Source: an uncultured Bacteroidota bacterium
GTDB taxonomy: Bacteria; Bacteroidota; Bacteroidia; Chitinophagales; Chitinophagaceae
Reading direction: 5' to 3'
DNA length: 37,323 bases
NCBI GenBank assembly: GCA_903904855.1
Contig: CAIVEH010000224.1
Coordinates: 1-37,323, forward strand
Positions 24,563 through 33,380 of this stretch are shown here, in pieces. How positions within the stretch are numbered: position 1 is the first letter of the stretch; the number at the start of each line of letters is the position of its first letter. Made by a program: the position numbers and the translations under genes. Below the pieces are notes generated by a model. The model saw nothing but the letters and a program-made list of their open reading frames with translations, was not told the DNA's origin and made no database searches.

Positions 24563-24892
24563 TCAAATCGGAATATGCTTTAAAAGCGTTTTCAGTTCTT
24601 TGTCGGAAATTGTCTCTTTTTCTCCCTTATCATAAACAGAAAGCAGGTAAACAATCTTTTCCGATATCATTATGGTAGTTATTGCTCTGGCACTGCCACG
24701 TTTACCTTTACCTTTGGATGCGATCGCAAACCGTATTTTGAAACATCCATTACCCAAGCTGGAGCCTTGTCCTGGGTCTTCCTTCAGGCTGTTGATCAAT
24801 TGGGCCAGATCACCTTTAAATGAGGCGTACTTTTTTAAGAGCCGCTTAGCTTGTTTTTCAAAAACATCAATGGTTTTAACATTATAGTTCAT
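24563..24892 (-). CDS. RelE/ParE-type toxin, second module
   Basis: A 109-residue basic protein: MNYNVKTIDVFEKQAKRLLK at the start, LINSLKEDPGQGSSLGNGCF in the middle, then KIRFAIASKGKGKRGSARA and IVYLLSVYDKGEKETIS. This is the layout of Bacteroidota RelE-superfamily toxins in which the GNGCFKIRF strand and the KGKRGSAR loop carry the basic active face. It overlaps the antitoxin gene by 11 bases. The target is not readable from sequence. Confidence 0.8.
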   Translation of the reverse strand: MNYNVKTIDVFEKQAKRLLKKYASFKGDLAQLINSLKEDPGQGSSLGNGCFKIRFAIASKGKGKRGSARAITTIMISEKIVYLLSVYDKGEKETISDKELKTLLKHIPI

Positions 24893-25088
24893 TTAAAAAA
24901 TCTTCAGCGTTACGGGCTTTCTTTTTACCTGCCTTAATTAATTTCATTTCTTCAATAGCCTCATTTAATTCACCAATTAATTGTGCTTTTTCTTCCGATA
25001 ATTTTGTGGTTTTAATAAACGGAAGGCTATGCAGCAGTTCCATAACAAAGCTTGCTTTATTATCCTTTATATCCAATAGTACTCTCAT
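24882..25088 (-). CDS. Antitoxin, second module
   Basis: A 68-residue acidic protein, MRVLLDIKDNKASFVMELLH at the start and ARNAEDFLNEL at the end. Small proteins with this opening, a short strand then a helix followed by an acidic Glu-rich middle, are the usual partner of the RelE-like toxin in Bacteroidota. It precedes and overlaps the toxin gene. It lies 58 bases downstream of polA on the same strand; readthrough from polA is possible. Confidence 0.75.
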   Translation of the reverse strand: MRVLLDIKDNKASFVMELLHSLPFIKTTKLSEEKAQLIGELNEAIEEMKLIKAGKKKARNAEDFLNEL

Positions 25089-25146
25089 AAATAAACCTTA
25101 ATAATCTTAATGCAATTTACTTATTTTTTACAAAATAGGTCACGTA

Positions 25147-28029
25147 TTAATGCGCCTCCAGCCAGTTGCCACCTATGCCAGTCTCCACATCTGATGGTAC
25201 ATCGTGAGGTAGTTTCATGGCGTTTTGCATGCATTCAACTATGAGTGGTCTTACGGTATCTTCTTCGCCCAACGGCACATCAAATACCAACTCATCGTGT
25301 ACCTGCAGGATCATTTTAGTTTGGAGTTTGTGTTTATGCAACTCGCGATGGACATTGATCATGGCAAGCTTGATCATATCAGCGGCAGTGCCCTGTATGG
25401 GCATGTTTATGGCATTTCGTTCGGCAAATCCCCGCACGGTAAAGTTGGCAGAGTAGATATCCTTGAGCCAGCGCTTGCGGCCCATGATGGTTTCTACATA
25501 ACCATGCTCTTTGGCAAAATTGATGCTGGTGTCCATGTAGCCTTTTATGGACGGATACTGCCTGAAATAGTTGTCGATGATGGTTTTTGCCTCAGTGCGA
25601 CTTACGCCAATATTTTCGGCCAGGCCGAATGCGCTCTGTCCATAGATGATACCGAAATTGACTGCTTTTGCAGCCCGGCGCATATCTTTGGTTACTGCGC
25701 TTTCTTCCACATTATATACTTTGGCGGCTGTGGCTGTATGAATGTCTTTTTTATCCTTGAAAGCCTGTATCATGGCTTCGTCGCCGCTGATGGCGGCTAC
25801 TATGCGCAGCTCTATCTGTGAGTAATCGGCGCTTATGATGCAGTGGTTTTTATCGCGGGCTATGAATGCTTTGCGAATCTCGCGGCCCCGGTCGGTGCGG
25901 ATGGGTATGTTCTGCAGGTTGGGGTTATTGCTACTGAGGCGGCCTGTTACTGCCACAGCCTGGTTGTAGCTGGTGTGCAGCCTTCCGGTGCGCGGATTGA
26001 TCAGATCAGGCAAGGCATCTACATAGGTGCTTTTAAGCTTGGTGAGCTCGCGGTAGGCAAGTATATCTTCGACCAACGGATGCTTGTGGCGGAGCTTCTG
26101 CAGCACGTCTTCGCCGGTAGCATACTGGCCGGTTTTGGTTTTCTTCTGGCCGGCATCTATTTTCATTTTCTCGAAAAGTACTTCGCCCAGTTGTTTGGGT
26201 GAGCCAATGTTGAATTTGAGGCCGGCATGGGCATACACGTTTTCCTCGGCCTGGCGTATATCAGTTTCGAGGGCTTTGGAGTATTCTTTCAGGAAATGAA
26301 CATCGAGGCCAACGCCTTCATACTCCATATCTACCAAGACAGGCACCAATGGGTTTTCCACTTTTTCAAAAACGTTCCTAACCTTTTTGTCAGAGAGCAA
26401 TGGATCGAAAACGGTTTTAAGCTGCAGGGTTACATCGGCATCTTCAGCGGCGTATTCTTTCACCTGCTCCAGCGGCGCATCGCGCATAGTACCCTGGCCT
26501 TTACCTTTCTTGCCAATCAGTGTTTCGATAGAGACAGGCTGGTATTGCAGGTACTTCATGCTGAGCATATCCATACTGCGTTTGCCATCGGGGTCTATTA
26601 CGTAATTGGCCAGCATAGTATCGTAAATTGGCCCGGCCAGTTCGAAGCCATACCACTTAAGCATGAGCATATCGTACTTGATATTCTGGCCTACCCAAAG
26701 GACATCTTTGCGATCGAATAATGTCCTGAATTGTTCAAGAATTTTTATTACCCCTTCGCGGTCGGTCGGTACGGTTACAAAGTATCCGGTTCCTTTCTCG
26801 TAGCTGAAGCTCATGCCTACCAGGTCGGCGAGGTTGGCATCAATATCGGTGGTTTCGGTATCGAAGGCAATTTCGTTTTTTGTGGAGAGGGTTTTGATGA
26901 GTTCTTCTATCTCATCCCGAGTAGCTATTAACTGGTAATTATGCGGAACCTGATCGATGGTGAGCAGATTCGCAGGTGGCGTTTCGGTTTCTTCTTTTTC
27001 TTCAGTGTGCGGTAAGGGGTCGTTGCCAACAGGTGATACAAAAGCTGTGCTTTTTTTCTGAATTATATCGTTGCCAAAGAGGTCTTTTGAAACGGGGGTT
27101 GTACTGGCTGGAGCAGTGGTTTTCTGGCCGTTCCAGATGTCCTGCTGAGTGCTTTCTGTGCCCAGAACCCGCTTACTAAGGGCGCGGAATTCAAGTTCGT
27201 TGAAAATCTCTGTGAGGGCCTCTGCGTTTTTCTCCTTTATGCGGAAATCTTCTTCGTGAAAAGGTACAGGTACATTGGTGATGAATGTGGCCAGTTTCTT
27301 AGACATGATTGCCAGTTCTTTGCCGTTGCGCACTTTTTCGCCAACAGCGCCCTTGATCTTATCGGCATTGGCAAGTAGATTTTCGATAGTGTCGTACTCG
27401 GCCAGTAATTTGGCAGCTGTTTTTTCGCCAATGCCGGGTATGCCGGGGATGTTATCTACCGCATCGCCCATAAGGCCGAGGATGTCTATAACCTGGTCTA
27501 CCCTCTTGATGCCCCATTTGGCACAAACTTCATTGGGGCCCATTATCTCCACACTGTTGCCCTGGAACGGCGGGCGGTACATAAAAATATTATCGCGCAC
27601 CACCTGTCCGTAATCTTTATCAGGCGTAACCATGTATACAGTATAACCCAGATCGGCAGCCTCAATGGCCAGTGAGCCTATAATGTCATCGGCCTCATAG
27701 CCATCCAGCTCCAGGCTGGGGATATTGAAGGCACGCACTATGCGCTTGATTTCCGGAATGGCTACTGAAATATCTTCGGGGGTTTCCTGGCGGTTGGCTT
27801 TGTAGGCGGCGAATTCGGTATGCCGCTCGGTGGGGGCTGAAGTATCGAATACTACTGCCAGGTGGGTAGGTTTTTCCTTGTTTATGAGATCGAGCAAGGT
27901 AGAGGTGAACCCGAACTGGGCATTGGTGTTTTTTCCTTTGCTGGTAATACGGGGGCTGCGGATAAGGGCATAATAAGCGCGGAACACGAGCGCCATGGCA
28001 TCGAGCAGGAACAGTTTCTTTTCTGGCAT
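25147..28029 (-). CDS. polA: DNA polymerase I
   Basis: Fills gaps and removes RNA primers during replication and repair. At 960 residues it has the full three-domain layout. The 5'-3' exonuclease fills about 1-290 (MPEKKLFLLDAMALVFRAYY; LDGYEADDIIGSLA; GIPGIGEKTAAKLL). The proofreading domain keeps its acidic residues: FDTETTDID (about 386), GQNIKYDMLM and YAAEDADVTL, so 3'-5' activity should be present. The polymerase motifs A (DYSQIELR, about 732), B (RRAAKAVNFGIIYGQS, about 790) and C (QVHDELVFD, about 913) are intact. ATG 28029 was chosen over the 19-codon longer frame because MPEKKLFLLD is the conserved beginning. A Pro/Thr-rich linker lies near 305-360. Confidence 0.95.
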   Translation of the reverse strand: MPEKKLFLLDAMALVFRAYYALIRSPRITSKGKNTNAQFGFTSTLLDLINKEKPTHLAVVFDTSAPTERHTEFAAYKANRQETPEDISVAIPEIKRIVRAFNIPSLELDGYEADDIIGSLAIEAADLGYTVYMVTPDKDYGQVVRDNIFMYRPPFQGNSVEIMGPNEVCAKWGIKRVDQVIDILGLMGDAVDNIPGIPGIGEKTAAKLLAEYDTIENLLANADKIKGAVGEKVRNGKELAIMSKKLATFITNVPVPFHEEDFRIKEKNAEALTEIFNELEFRALSKRVLGTESTQQDIWNGQKTTAPASTTPVSKDLFGNDIIQKKSTAFVSPVGNDPLPHTEEKEETETPPANLLTIDQVPHNYQLIATRDEIEELIKTLSTKNEIAFDTETTDIDANLADLVGMSFSYEKGTGYFVTVPTDREGVIKILEQFRTLFDRKDVLWVGQNIKYDMLMLKWYGFELAGPIYDTMLANYVIDPDGKRSMDMLSMKYLQYQPVSIETLIGKKGKGQGTMRDAPLEQVKEYAAEDADVTLQLKTVFDPLLSDKKVRNVFEKVENPLVPVLVDMEYEGVGLDVHFLKEYSKALETDIRQAEENVYAHAGLKFNIGSPKQLGEVLFEKMKIDAGQKKTKTGQYATGEDVLQKLRHKHPLVEDILAYRELTKLKSTYVDALPDLINPRTGRLHTSYNQAVAVTGRLSSNNPNLQNIPIRTDRGREIRKAFIARDKNHCIISADYSQIELRIVAAISGDEAMIQAFKDKKDIHTATAAKVYNVEESAVTKDMRRAAKAVNFGIIYGQSAFGLAENIGVSRTEAKTIIDNYFRQYPSIKGYMDTSINFAKEHGYVETIMGRKRWLKDIYSANFTVRGFAERNAINMPIQGTAADMIKLAMINVHRELHKHKLQTKMILQVHDELVFDVPLGEEDTVRPLIVECMQNAMKLPHDVPSDVETGIGGNWLEAH

Positions 28030-28197
28030 AGGGCTAAGGTAAGGAAGTGATCGGAGAAAATGAGAGCGGAGATCATAAATGGACAATAGCGAACGGCAAA
28101 ACAGACTTGGGTGTGGAGAATAAGCTTTGGTTCTTAATAGCGATATAAAGACAAAAACATGTTGTTAATGAAAATTAATATTATTGTTAAAATCTTG

Positions 28198-28205
28198 TAT
28201 TTTTG
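28198..28205 (+). promoter_or_regulatory. -7 box TATTTTTG for the T9SS cargo gene
   Basis: A perfect TAnnTTTG about 70 bases before the ATG at 28276. Confidence 0.5.
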
Positions 28206-28275
28206 GTTATACCTGATTTGAGGTGTTGTTTCAGAAGTTATTTTTGAATCGCTTTTAAAAAACAGCATTTCTCAA

Positions 28276-29472
28276 ATGAAAAGAATACTACTCGCCTTAA
28301 CAACTGCCTTACTGACCGCACAGGGTATCAATGCCCAGATCACGCTTAGCAACAGCAGTTACACCACCACTTTTGCAGGTACAGTTGACACATTTCTTTC
28401 TTCCGGAACGGGGGTAACTTATCCAAGTTCGGCACAGGCAACCAATGCCACCTGGGATTTTACAACTGCTGTGCTGACTACCCCGGTAAGCTATAATTAT
28501 AATGTAAGTCCTTATCTGCCTGGCTTCCCATTGGCCCAGTTTGCTGATAGTGAGCTATTTGGTGTTTCTACTTATGCCTATATAGGCAACCAGGAAAGGG
28601 CTTTTACCACAGCCGGATATGTGGGATATGGCAACCATGTAAAGCGCCAGGCAATTCATCTGACCGGTGGTGTATTTACCGCAACTGACAGCCTGATTTT
28701 CAACGGGCAGGACATGATGTTCTCCAGCCCCTGGAATTATATCAGCTTCCCGGCTACTTACAACAGCCACTGGTCTTCATCATTTACAGACTCTTTCACA
28801 TTTGCCCTTGATGTTGCGGCATTAAGTTATAGCAATACACCCGGCTCTATAAGGGAGTCACTTACTGAAACTGATACAGTGATAGGCTGGGGTAAATTGA
28901 GGGTAAAGAAGGTGGATGGCACCGCCAGCAATTATATGCATGTGCTGCAGGTAAAGAAAAAGACTGTAACCACAGACAGCTTTTTTATTAATGGCGCTCA
29001 GCCATCTGCAACAGTGCTTACCGCATTTGGCGTAACACAGGGACAGAAAAAAACAACCTATTTCATAAACTATTACCGTCCTGATGAATGTAAGGCAATT
29101 GCTTCGGTGACTTTTACTGACAGTACCTATAGCACACCAGCATCGGCAAGCACCCTTGCTGAGAACTATAATACTGACCTGGCTACCGGTGTGCATAATG
29201 TGACTACTGATAATGTTATCAATATTTATCCCAACCCTGTAAAGTCGAACCTTGTAAACATTTCTGTTCCCGGCGCACAGGATGGCAACTGGAGCTATGA
29301 GCTAGTGGATATAACCGGTGCAAAAGTGCAGAGCGGGAATTTAGACTTTACCAGTAACCATACCAATACTCAGCTTGCCCTGGAAAAAGATATTACCCCA
29401 GGAATCTACTATATCAGTATCAGGAACAATGGTGAACTGGTGGCTGCACGGGCACTGGATATAGTGAAGTAA
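28276..29472 (+). CDS. Secreted protein with type IX secretion C-terminal domain
   Basis: A 398-residue protein exported through the Sec pathway and then the type IX secretion system to the cell surface or medium. The signal peptide MKRILLALTTALLTAQGINA precedes a Ser/Thr/Tyr-rich body of likely beta structure. The last 80 residues are the sorting domain: NIYPNPVKSNLVNIS near 320, YELVDITGAKVQSG, and LEKDITPGIYYISIRNNGEL near the end. No catalytic motif was recognised in the body. A strong hairpin terminator follows (29546-29587), so it is a single-gene unit. Confidence 0.85.
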   Translation: MKRILLALTTALLTAQGINAQITLSNSSYTTTFAGTVDTFLSSGTGVTYPSSAQATNATWDFTTAVLTTPVSYNYNVSPYLPGFPLAQFADSELFGVSTYAYIGNQERAFTTAGYVGYGNHVKRQAIHLTGGVFTATDSLIFNGQDMMFSSPWNYISFPATYNSHWSSSFTDSFTFALDVAALSYSNTPGSIRESLTETDTVIGWGKLRVKKVDGTASNYMHVLQVKKKTVTTDSFFINGAQPSATVLTAFGVTQGQKKTTYFINYYRPDECKAIASVTFTDSTYSTPASASTLAENYNTDLATGVHNVTTDNVINIYPNPVKSNLVNISVPGAQDGNWSYELVDITGAKVQSGNLDFTSNHTNTQLALEKDITPGIYYISIRNNGELVAARALDIVK

Positions 29473-29545
29473 TTATTATACGGAATTGGGTATTAGTGGT
29501 TTGGAATTGGGAGTTTGACTTCGCTGTGGCCTTATAGGATCATTT

Positions 29546-29587
29546 ATTAAAAATTTACCCTGCCGGATGGCGGGGTAAATTTTTAAT
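29546..29587 (+). terminator. Strong hairpin terminator after the T9SS cargo gene
   Basis: Two 19-base arms (29546-29564 and 29569-29587) pair with one mismatch around a GGAT loop; the GC core CCCTGCC/GGCGGGG is flanked by AAATTT and a T-run. It works in both directions. Confidence 0.75.
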
Positions 29588-29727
29588 AATCATACTCATA
29601 AAGATAAACAGCTATTAATTGCCCATTATCAAACAATACGGGAAAAATACCCTTTCAATTTCTGCTTTTTTTCCGGCATGAGCCCCTTAGTTTCCTTTAG
29701 AATTTTGCTCTGAAAAAAACAAGAATT

Positions 29728-29859
29728 ATGAAAAACAAACAAATCATTTTAGCCGGAGTATTTATTGATTGCTGCCTGAGCGGCTATTCTCAAAATGAAT
29801 CGTTAGGACATTTTTTTATAGTTTTGTATCTCACTCTAAAATATTTTTTATGGCACTGA
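29728..29859 (+). pseudogene. 43-codon signal-peptide-like remnant
   Basis: ATG 29728 opens MKNKQIILAGVFIDCCLSGY then SQNES, which looks like the start of a secreted protein, but becomes hydrophobic nonsense and stops at 29857-29859 inside the Hcp start. The Hcp promoter box lies within it. It is probably the stump of a lost gene, cut when the Hcp gene arrived or by deletion. Confidence 0.35.
29819..29826 (+). promoter_or_regulatory. -7 box TAGTTTTG for the Hcp gene
   Basis: A perfect TAnnTTTG, 23 bases before the ATG at 29850, giving Hcp its own short-leader transcript. Confidence 0.5.
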
Positions 29860-30350
29860 ATGCGTATTTATATATAAAAGGACAAAAACAAGGACAAATC
29901 AAAGGATCTGTAACCCAGAAAGGCCGTGAGGATTCGATCGCGGTAATCGCTGTATCCCATTCACTTGTATCTCCCAGGGATCCGGCGAGTGGCTTGCCAA
30001 CGGGTCATCGCCAGCACAGGCCATTGGTAATTACCAAGGAACTGGATAAGAGTACACCCTGCCTTTACAACGCACTCGTTACTAATGAAAACCTGACTGA
30101 TGTTACCTTAAGGTTCTGGACACCGCAATTAAAAGCAACTACAGGTGTTGGATCTGAGGTACAGCATTTTACCATCAAACTCACCAATGCCAATATTGCT
30201 TCCATTGATTTCAGAATGCTGAATGACAAGAATCCGGATCTCGCGAAGTATGCTGAATACGAAGAGATCGCATTTACGTATCAGAAAATAGAATGGACAT
30301 GGAATGATGGTGGTATTACTGCCGGTGACGACTGGGAAGCAAGAGTTTAA
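29850..30350 (+). CDS. hcp: Hcp (TssD) tube protein, orphan, proteobacterial-type
   Basis: Hcp hexamers stack into the inner tube of type VI secretion systems and related contractile machines and can carry effectors. The 166-residue protein opens MALNAYLYIKGQKQGQIKGS and has VTQKGREDSIAVIAVSHSL, SGLPTGHRQHRPLVITKELD, STPCLYNALVTNENL, VQHFTIKLTNANIASIDFRM and a final YQKIEWTWNDGGI with DDWEARV. This succession follows the long, enterobacterial-type Hcp, as I remember it, rather than the shorter Bacteroidota T6SSiii tube. No sheath, baseplate, VgrG or ClpV gene is in the window. It has its own promoter. A moonlighting secreted or surface role is possible. Confidence 0.8.
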   Translation: MALNAYLYIKGQKQGQIKGSVTQKGREDSIAVIAVSHSLVSPRDPASGLPTGHRQHRPLVITKELDKSTPCLYNALVTNENLTDVTLRFWTPQLKATTGVGSEVQHFTIKLTNANIASIDFRMLNDKNPDLAKYAEYEEIAFTYQKIEWTWNDGGITAGDDWEARV

Positions 30351-30401
30351 TTGGATGGCTCTTCCAGGCGATCATTGCCCTTCTGTATGAGATTGGAGTA
30401 C
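30351..30401. other. Short spacer before the tandem repeat
   Basis: Unique sequence between the Hcp stop codon and the first repeat copy; no terminator was recognised. Confidence 0.3.
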
Positions 30402-30732
30402 CTGGAATAATTGTTTTCCATCTGCCTATAGGCTGCCATATAAATTCATAGGGCGTTGCCCTATGCTATGGGATTTTGCCCCTGTAGGGCGTAAAATGCG
30501 GCCGTCAGAGTGAACACAACGCTTTTGCAACTGGTAGAATCTCTGGAATAATTATTTTCCATCTGGCCATAGGCTGCCATATAAATTCATAGGGCGTTGC
30601 CCTATGCTATGGGATTTTGCCCCTGTAGGGCATAAAATGCAGCAGTCAGAGTGAACACAGCGCTTTTGCAACTGGTAGAATCTCTGGAATAATTATTTTC
30701 CATCTGGCCATAGGCTGCCATATAAATTCATA
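30402..30732. repeat. 141-bp tandem repeat, two full copies and a 49-bp third
   Basis: Copies begin at 30402, 30543 and 30684 with CTGGAATAATT, an exact 141-base period and few differences between copies. The third copy stops after AAATTCATA and continues into the promoter of the decarboxylase gene. Each full copy holds a REP-like palindromic core: ATAGGGC-GTT-GCCCTAT followed by GGGATTTTGCCCC and TGTAGGGC. Similar GGGCGTTGCCCTATGCTATG words are dispersed in Bacteroidota genomes, from memory. The shared 49-base unit is the upstream region of the decarboxylase, so the pattern looks like duplication around an inserted palindromic element. Confidence 0.8.
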
Positions 30733-30736
30733 CTGC

Positions 30737-30744
30737 TACCTTTG
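30737..30744 (+). promoter_or_regulatory. -7 box TACCTTTG for the UbiD-family gene
   Basis: A perfect TAnnTTTG only five bases before the ATG (30750), directly after the third repeat copy; the transcript would be leaderless or nearly so. Confidence 0.55.
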
Positions 30745-30749
30745 CAGCC

Positions 30750-32672
30750 ATGGCATACAAATCGCTGAGGGCATTTATTGATGCATTGGAACAGGCAGGT
30801 GAACTGGTAAGAATCAAAACTTTTGTGGACCCTGTGCTGGAGATAGCTGAGATCACAGATCGGGTATCGAAAACGCCAGATAGAAATAAGGCTTTATTGT
30901 TTGAAAATACGGGTACAGGCTTCCCGCTGCTCATCAACTCTATGGGCAGTGATAAGCGCATGTGTATGGCCCTTGGCATTGACCACCTGGACGATGCCAT
31001 GAATGATATTGATGGCCTGCTGAAGAAAATGTCGACACCTAAGAACGGCCTGCTGGAGAAGCTGGCTATGCTACCGCAGCTCAGCAAATTTGTCTCTTAT
31101 ATGCCCAAGGTGGTAAGTGGCCGTGGCGCCTGTCAGGAAGTGGTAATGGAAAAGCCCGACCTGAGCAAACTGCCTATACTGAAATGCTGGCCGCAGGATG
31201 GCGGTCCGTTCATCACACTGCCTGCAATTCATACCAAGGATCCGAACAACGGCATACGGAATATAGGTATGTACCGGATGCAGGTGTTTACCCCTACCAT
31301 GACAGGTATGCACTGGCATAAGCACAAAGTAAGTGCAAGGCACTTTAATGAATATAAAAAATTGGGCAAGATAATGCCGGTATGTGTGGCGCTGGGCGGC
31401 GACCCGGTTTATACCTATGCTGCTACTGCCCCACTACCCGAGAATGTAGATGAATATATGCTTGCAGGATTTCTGCGCAAGAAAAAAGTAGAACTGGTGA
31501 AATGCATTACCCAGCCGGAAATAGAAGTGCCGGCCGATGCTGACTTTATTATAGAGGGCTATGTGGACCCTAGTGAAGAATTGGTATGGGAAGGGCCTTT
31601 TGGCGATCATACGGGTTATTATTCATTGCCCGACTGGTACCCCAGGTTTCATGTTACTGCAATAACGCACCGCAAGGATGCAGTATACCCTGCTACCATT
31701 GTGGGCATACCTCCACAGGAGGATGCGTGGATAGGCAAGGCTACAGAGCGCATTTTTCTGACACCGATAAAGATGACCATGGTGCCTGAGATTGCCGATA
31801 TGAATATGCCGGTGGAAGGGGTGTTTCATAACCTGGTTATTACTACTATTCATAAAGAATACGCCGGGCAGGGGCAGAAGGTGATGAACGCCATGTGGGG
31901 TGCGGGGCAGATGATGTTTAACAAGATACTGGTACTCTCTGATGCTGTAGCTGATAGCGGTATAAAAATTGATGATTATGGCAATCTTGCCCGGTATGTG
32001 TTCAACAACCTGAACCCTGTAACGGATGTTTACTTCAGCCAGGGGCCGATGGATGTACTGGACCATAGCTGCTCGAAACTGGGTTTCGGGGGTAAGATGT
32101 GCATAGATGGCACCAAGAAAATGGAGGAGGAGATGACTGCACCTTTGATGCCATTTAAAATCAATGCGCAGTTTAATGCTAATGATGTTTTAGCCCGTTC
32201 TCCGGAAATAACAGGTATCAATGATAAACTGGCCAGGGAATGGGGTATAGGCATATTGTTTGTGGCAGTAAAGAAAGAGCACCCGAACCATGTATCAGAA
32301 CTTCATGAGCAGCTGTGCAAGATGGCGGGCATGGAGGGGATAAAGATGGTACTTTATGTAGAACATACTGTAAATGCCAATAATATACCTGATGTGCTTT
32401 GGCGGTTCTGCAACAACCTGGACCCGAGGAGAGACCATTTTTATGGAGGTAAAGGAAAAAATATATTGGGACTGGATGGTACACGCAAATCAAAAAAATT
32501 AGATAACTTTGACCGTCCGTGGCCTAATATAATAGCAGCAGATGATAAAACAATAGCATCTGTAGACGAAAAATGGGGCCAGCTGGGGTTAGGGAAAATA
32601 ATTATTTCTCCATCTTTGCAGTATCGTACCCAACTATATGGGGGGGGTGCATCTGTCTTAGATAGTGAATAG
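30750..32672 (+). CDS. UbiD-family prenylated-FMN decarboxylase
   Basis: Non-oxidative decarboxylation of an aromatic or unsaturated acid with prenylated FMN; in Bacteroidota such proteins are usually annotated for quinone (menaquinone-type) biosynthesis. The 640-residue protein opens MAYKSLRAFIDALEQAGELV, has VVSGRGACQEVV near 120, GMYRMQVFTPTMTGMHWHKH near 172-191 (metal and flavin site), and the catalytic-glutamate region VWEGPFGDHTGYYSLP near 279-294. A C-terminal extension of about 120 residues is longer than in E. coli UbiD and is usual for the longer subgroup. A run of eight G at 32640-32647 codes near the C-terminus. The substrate is not decided by sequence. Confidence 0.88.
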   Translation: MAYKSLRAFIDALEQAGELVRIKTFVDPVLEIAEITDRVSKTPDRNKALLFENTGTGFPLLINSMGSDKRMCMALGIDHLDDAMNDIDGLLKKMSTPKNGLLEKLAMLPQLSKFVSYMPKVVSGRGACQEVVMEKPDLSKLPILKCWPQDGGPFITLPAIHTKDPNNGIRNIGMYRMQVFTPTMTGMHWHKHKVSARHFNEYKKLGKIMPVCVALGGDPVYTYAATAPLPENVDEYMLAGFLRKKKVELVKCITQPEIEVPADADFIIEGYVDPSEELVWEGPFGDHTGYYSLPDWYPRFHVTAITHRKDAVYPATIVGIPPQEDAWIGKATERIFLTPIKMTMVPEIADMNMPVEGVFHNLVITTIHKEYAGQGQKVMNAMWGAGQMMFNKILVLSDAVADSGIKIDDYGNLARYVFNNLNPVTDVYFSQGPMDVLDHSCSKLGFGGKMCIDGTKKMEEEMTAPLMPFKINAQFNANDVLARSPEITGINDKLAREWGIGILFVAVKKEHPNHVSELHEQLCKMAGMEGIKMVLYVEHTVNANNIPDVLWRFCNNLDPRRDHFYGGKGKNILGLDGTRKSKKLDNFDRPWPNIIAADDKTIASVDEKWGQLGLGKIIISPSLQYRTQLYGGGASVLDSE

Positions 32673-32718
32673 CGGTATTTTCCGGAAAAACATTATTAAC
32701 TTTATAAAAAATAAAAAA

Positions 32719-33111
32719 ATGAAACGCATTCTTTTAGCTTGTTTTTTACTCACTGCCACCTGCTCAGTATCTTTTGTGCAGACTGCCAGCGCCCAGACGG
32801 CGCCACCAACAGTAACATTGGCCGACTTTACTGCAAAAATTAACCTTATGGATACTTATATTGGTGCCGGTGATATGACCAATGCCAATGCAACCTGGCT
32901 GCTGGTGCATAATATGATGCTGAATATACTTGCTAAAAGTAAATACAGTATTCATAATCCGACAAGCCCTGCAGATAAAACTGCTCATGAGGCCATATTT
33001 ACCAATCAGTATAATATCTACACCCAGGTATGGGGAATGAAAACAGACCTGGCTACCAACCGTGCTGCTCTCCATACAAAGCTGACTGATTTCGGGGCTA
33101 CTATATATTAA
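32719..33111 (+). CDS. Small secreted protein, unknown function
   Basis: A 130-residue protein with a signal peptide MKRILLACFLLTATCSVSFV cut after TASAQ. The mature part is helical: VTLADFTAKINLMDTYIGAG, then ANATWLLVHNMMLNILAKSK, and IFTNQYNIYTQVWGMKTDLA; it looks like a small periplasmic helical bundle. It follows the decarboxylase by 46 bases and ends in a strong hairpin, so the two may share a transcript. The start at 32719 was chosen over 32665 for the signal peptide. Confidence 0.65.
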   Translation: MKRILLACFLLTATCSVSFVQTASAQTAPPTVTLADFTAKINLMDTYIGAGDMTNANATWLLVHNMMLNILAKSKYSIHNPTSPADKTAHEAIFTNQYNIYTQVWGMKTDLATNRAALHTKLTDFGATIY

Positions 33112-33380
33112 TCTACTCCTGGTGGGCTAAAGGCCTGGGTAACAAATAAAATTTAATATCCGGAAGAATACTGTTTTACGGCAGGCTCTTCCGGATTATT
33201 ATTTTAAAGCCAACAGGCAATCCATGCGCAAATTTACTCCGACAATTAAGCAGCTGCAAACAATACCTAAGCAGAGCGAATAGAGGCATAATAATCAGTC
33301 TTAGTAAATCAATGCAAAAGGAGATATACGCGGCGCAGAGGTGTGTTTTGCAACGACCGAATTAATTACTTAATAACCAG
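33112..33380. other. Gap after the small secreted protein
   Basis: Contains a hairpin terminator (33158-33196). The rest up to the methyltransferase remnant shows no gene or repeat. Confidence 0.4.
33158..33196 (+). terminator. Hairpin terminator after the small secreted protein
   Basis: Perfect 10-base arms ATCCGGAAGA/TCTTCCGGAT with a 19-base loop, followed by TATTATTTT. It lies 46 bases past the stop codon. Confidence 0.7.

Larger units (their letters stand above)
29473..29849 (+). other. Gap before the Hcp gene
   Basis: Contains a GG(A/T)ATTGGG-type low-complexity tract at about 29483-29515, a strong terminator at 29546-29587, a signal-peptide-like short frame from 29728 and the Hcp promoter box at 29819-29826. 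Confidence 0.5.

Noticed and set aside
25225..27179. Long plus-strand frames opposite polA
   Set aside because: All are antisense shadows of a fully conserved polymerase.
29850..30350. Hcp gene as part of the Mu-like module
   Set aside because: It is more than 13 kb away across housekeeping genes, has its own promoter and belongs to the T6SS tube family rather than the Mu tail tube.
32640..32647. Run of eight G near the end of the UbiD-family gene as a phase-variation tract
   Set aside because: A slip would change only the last few residues, so an on/off switch is unlikely.
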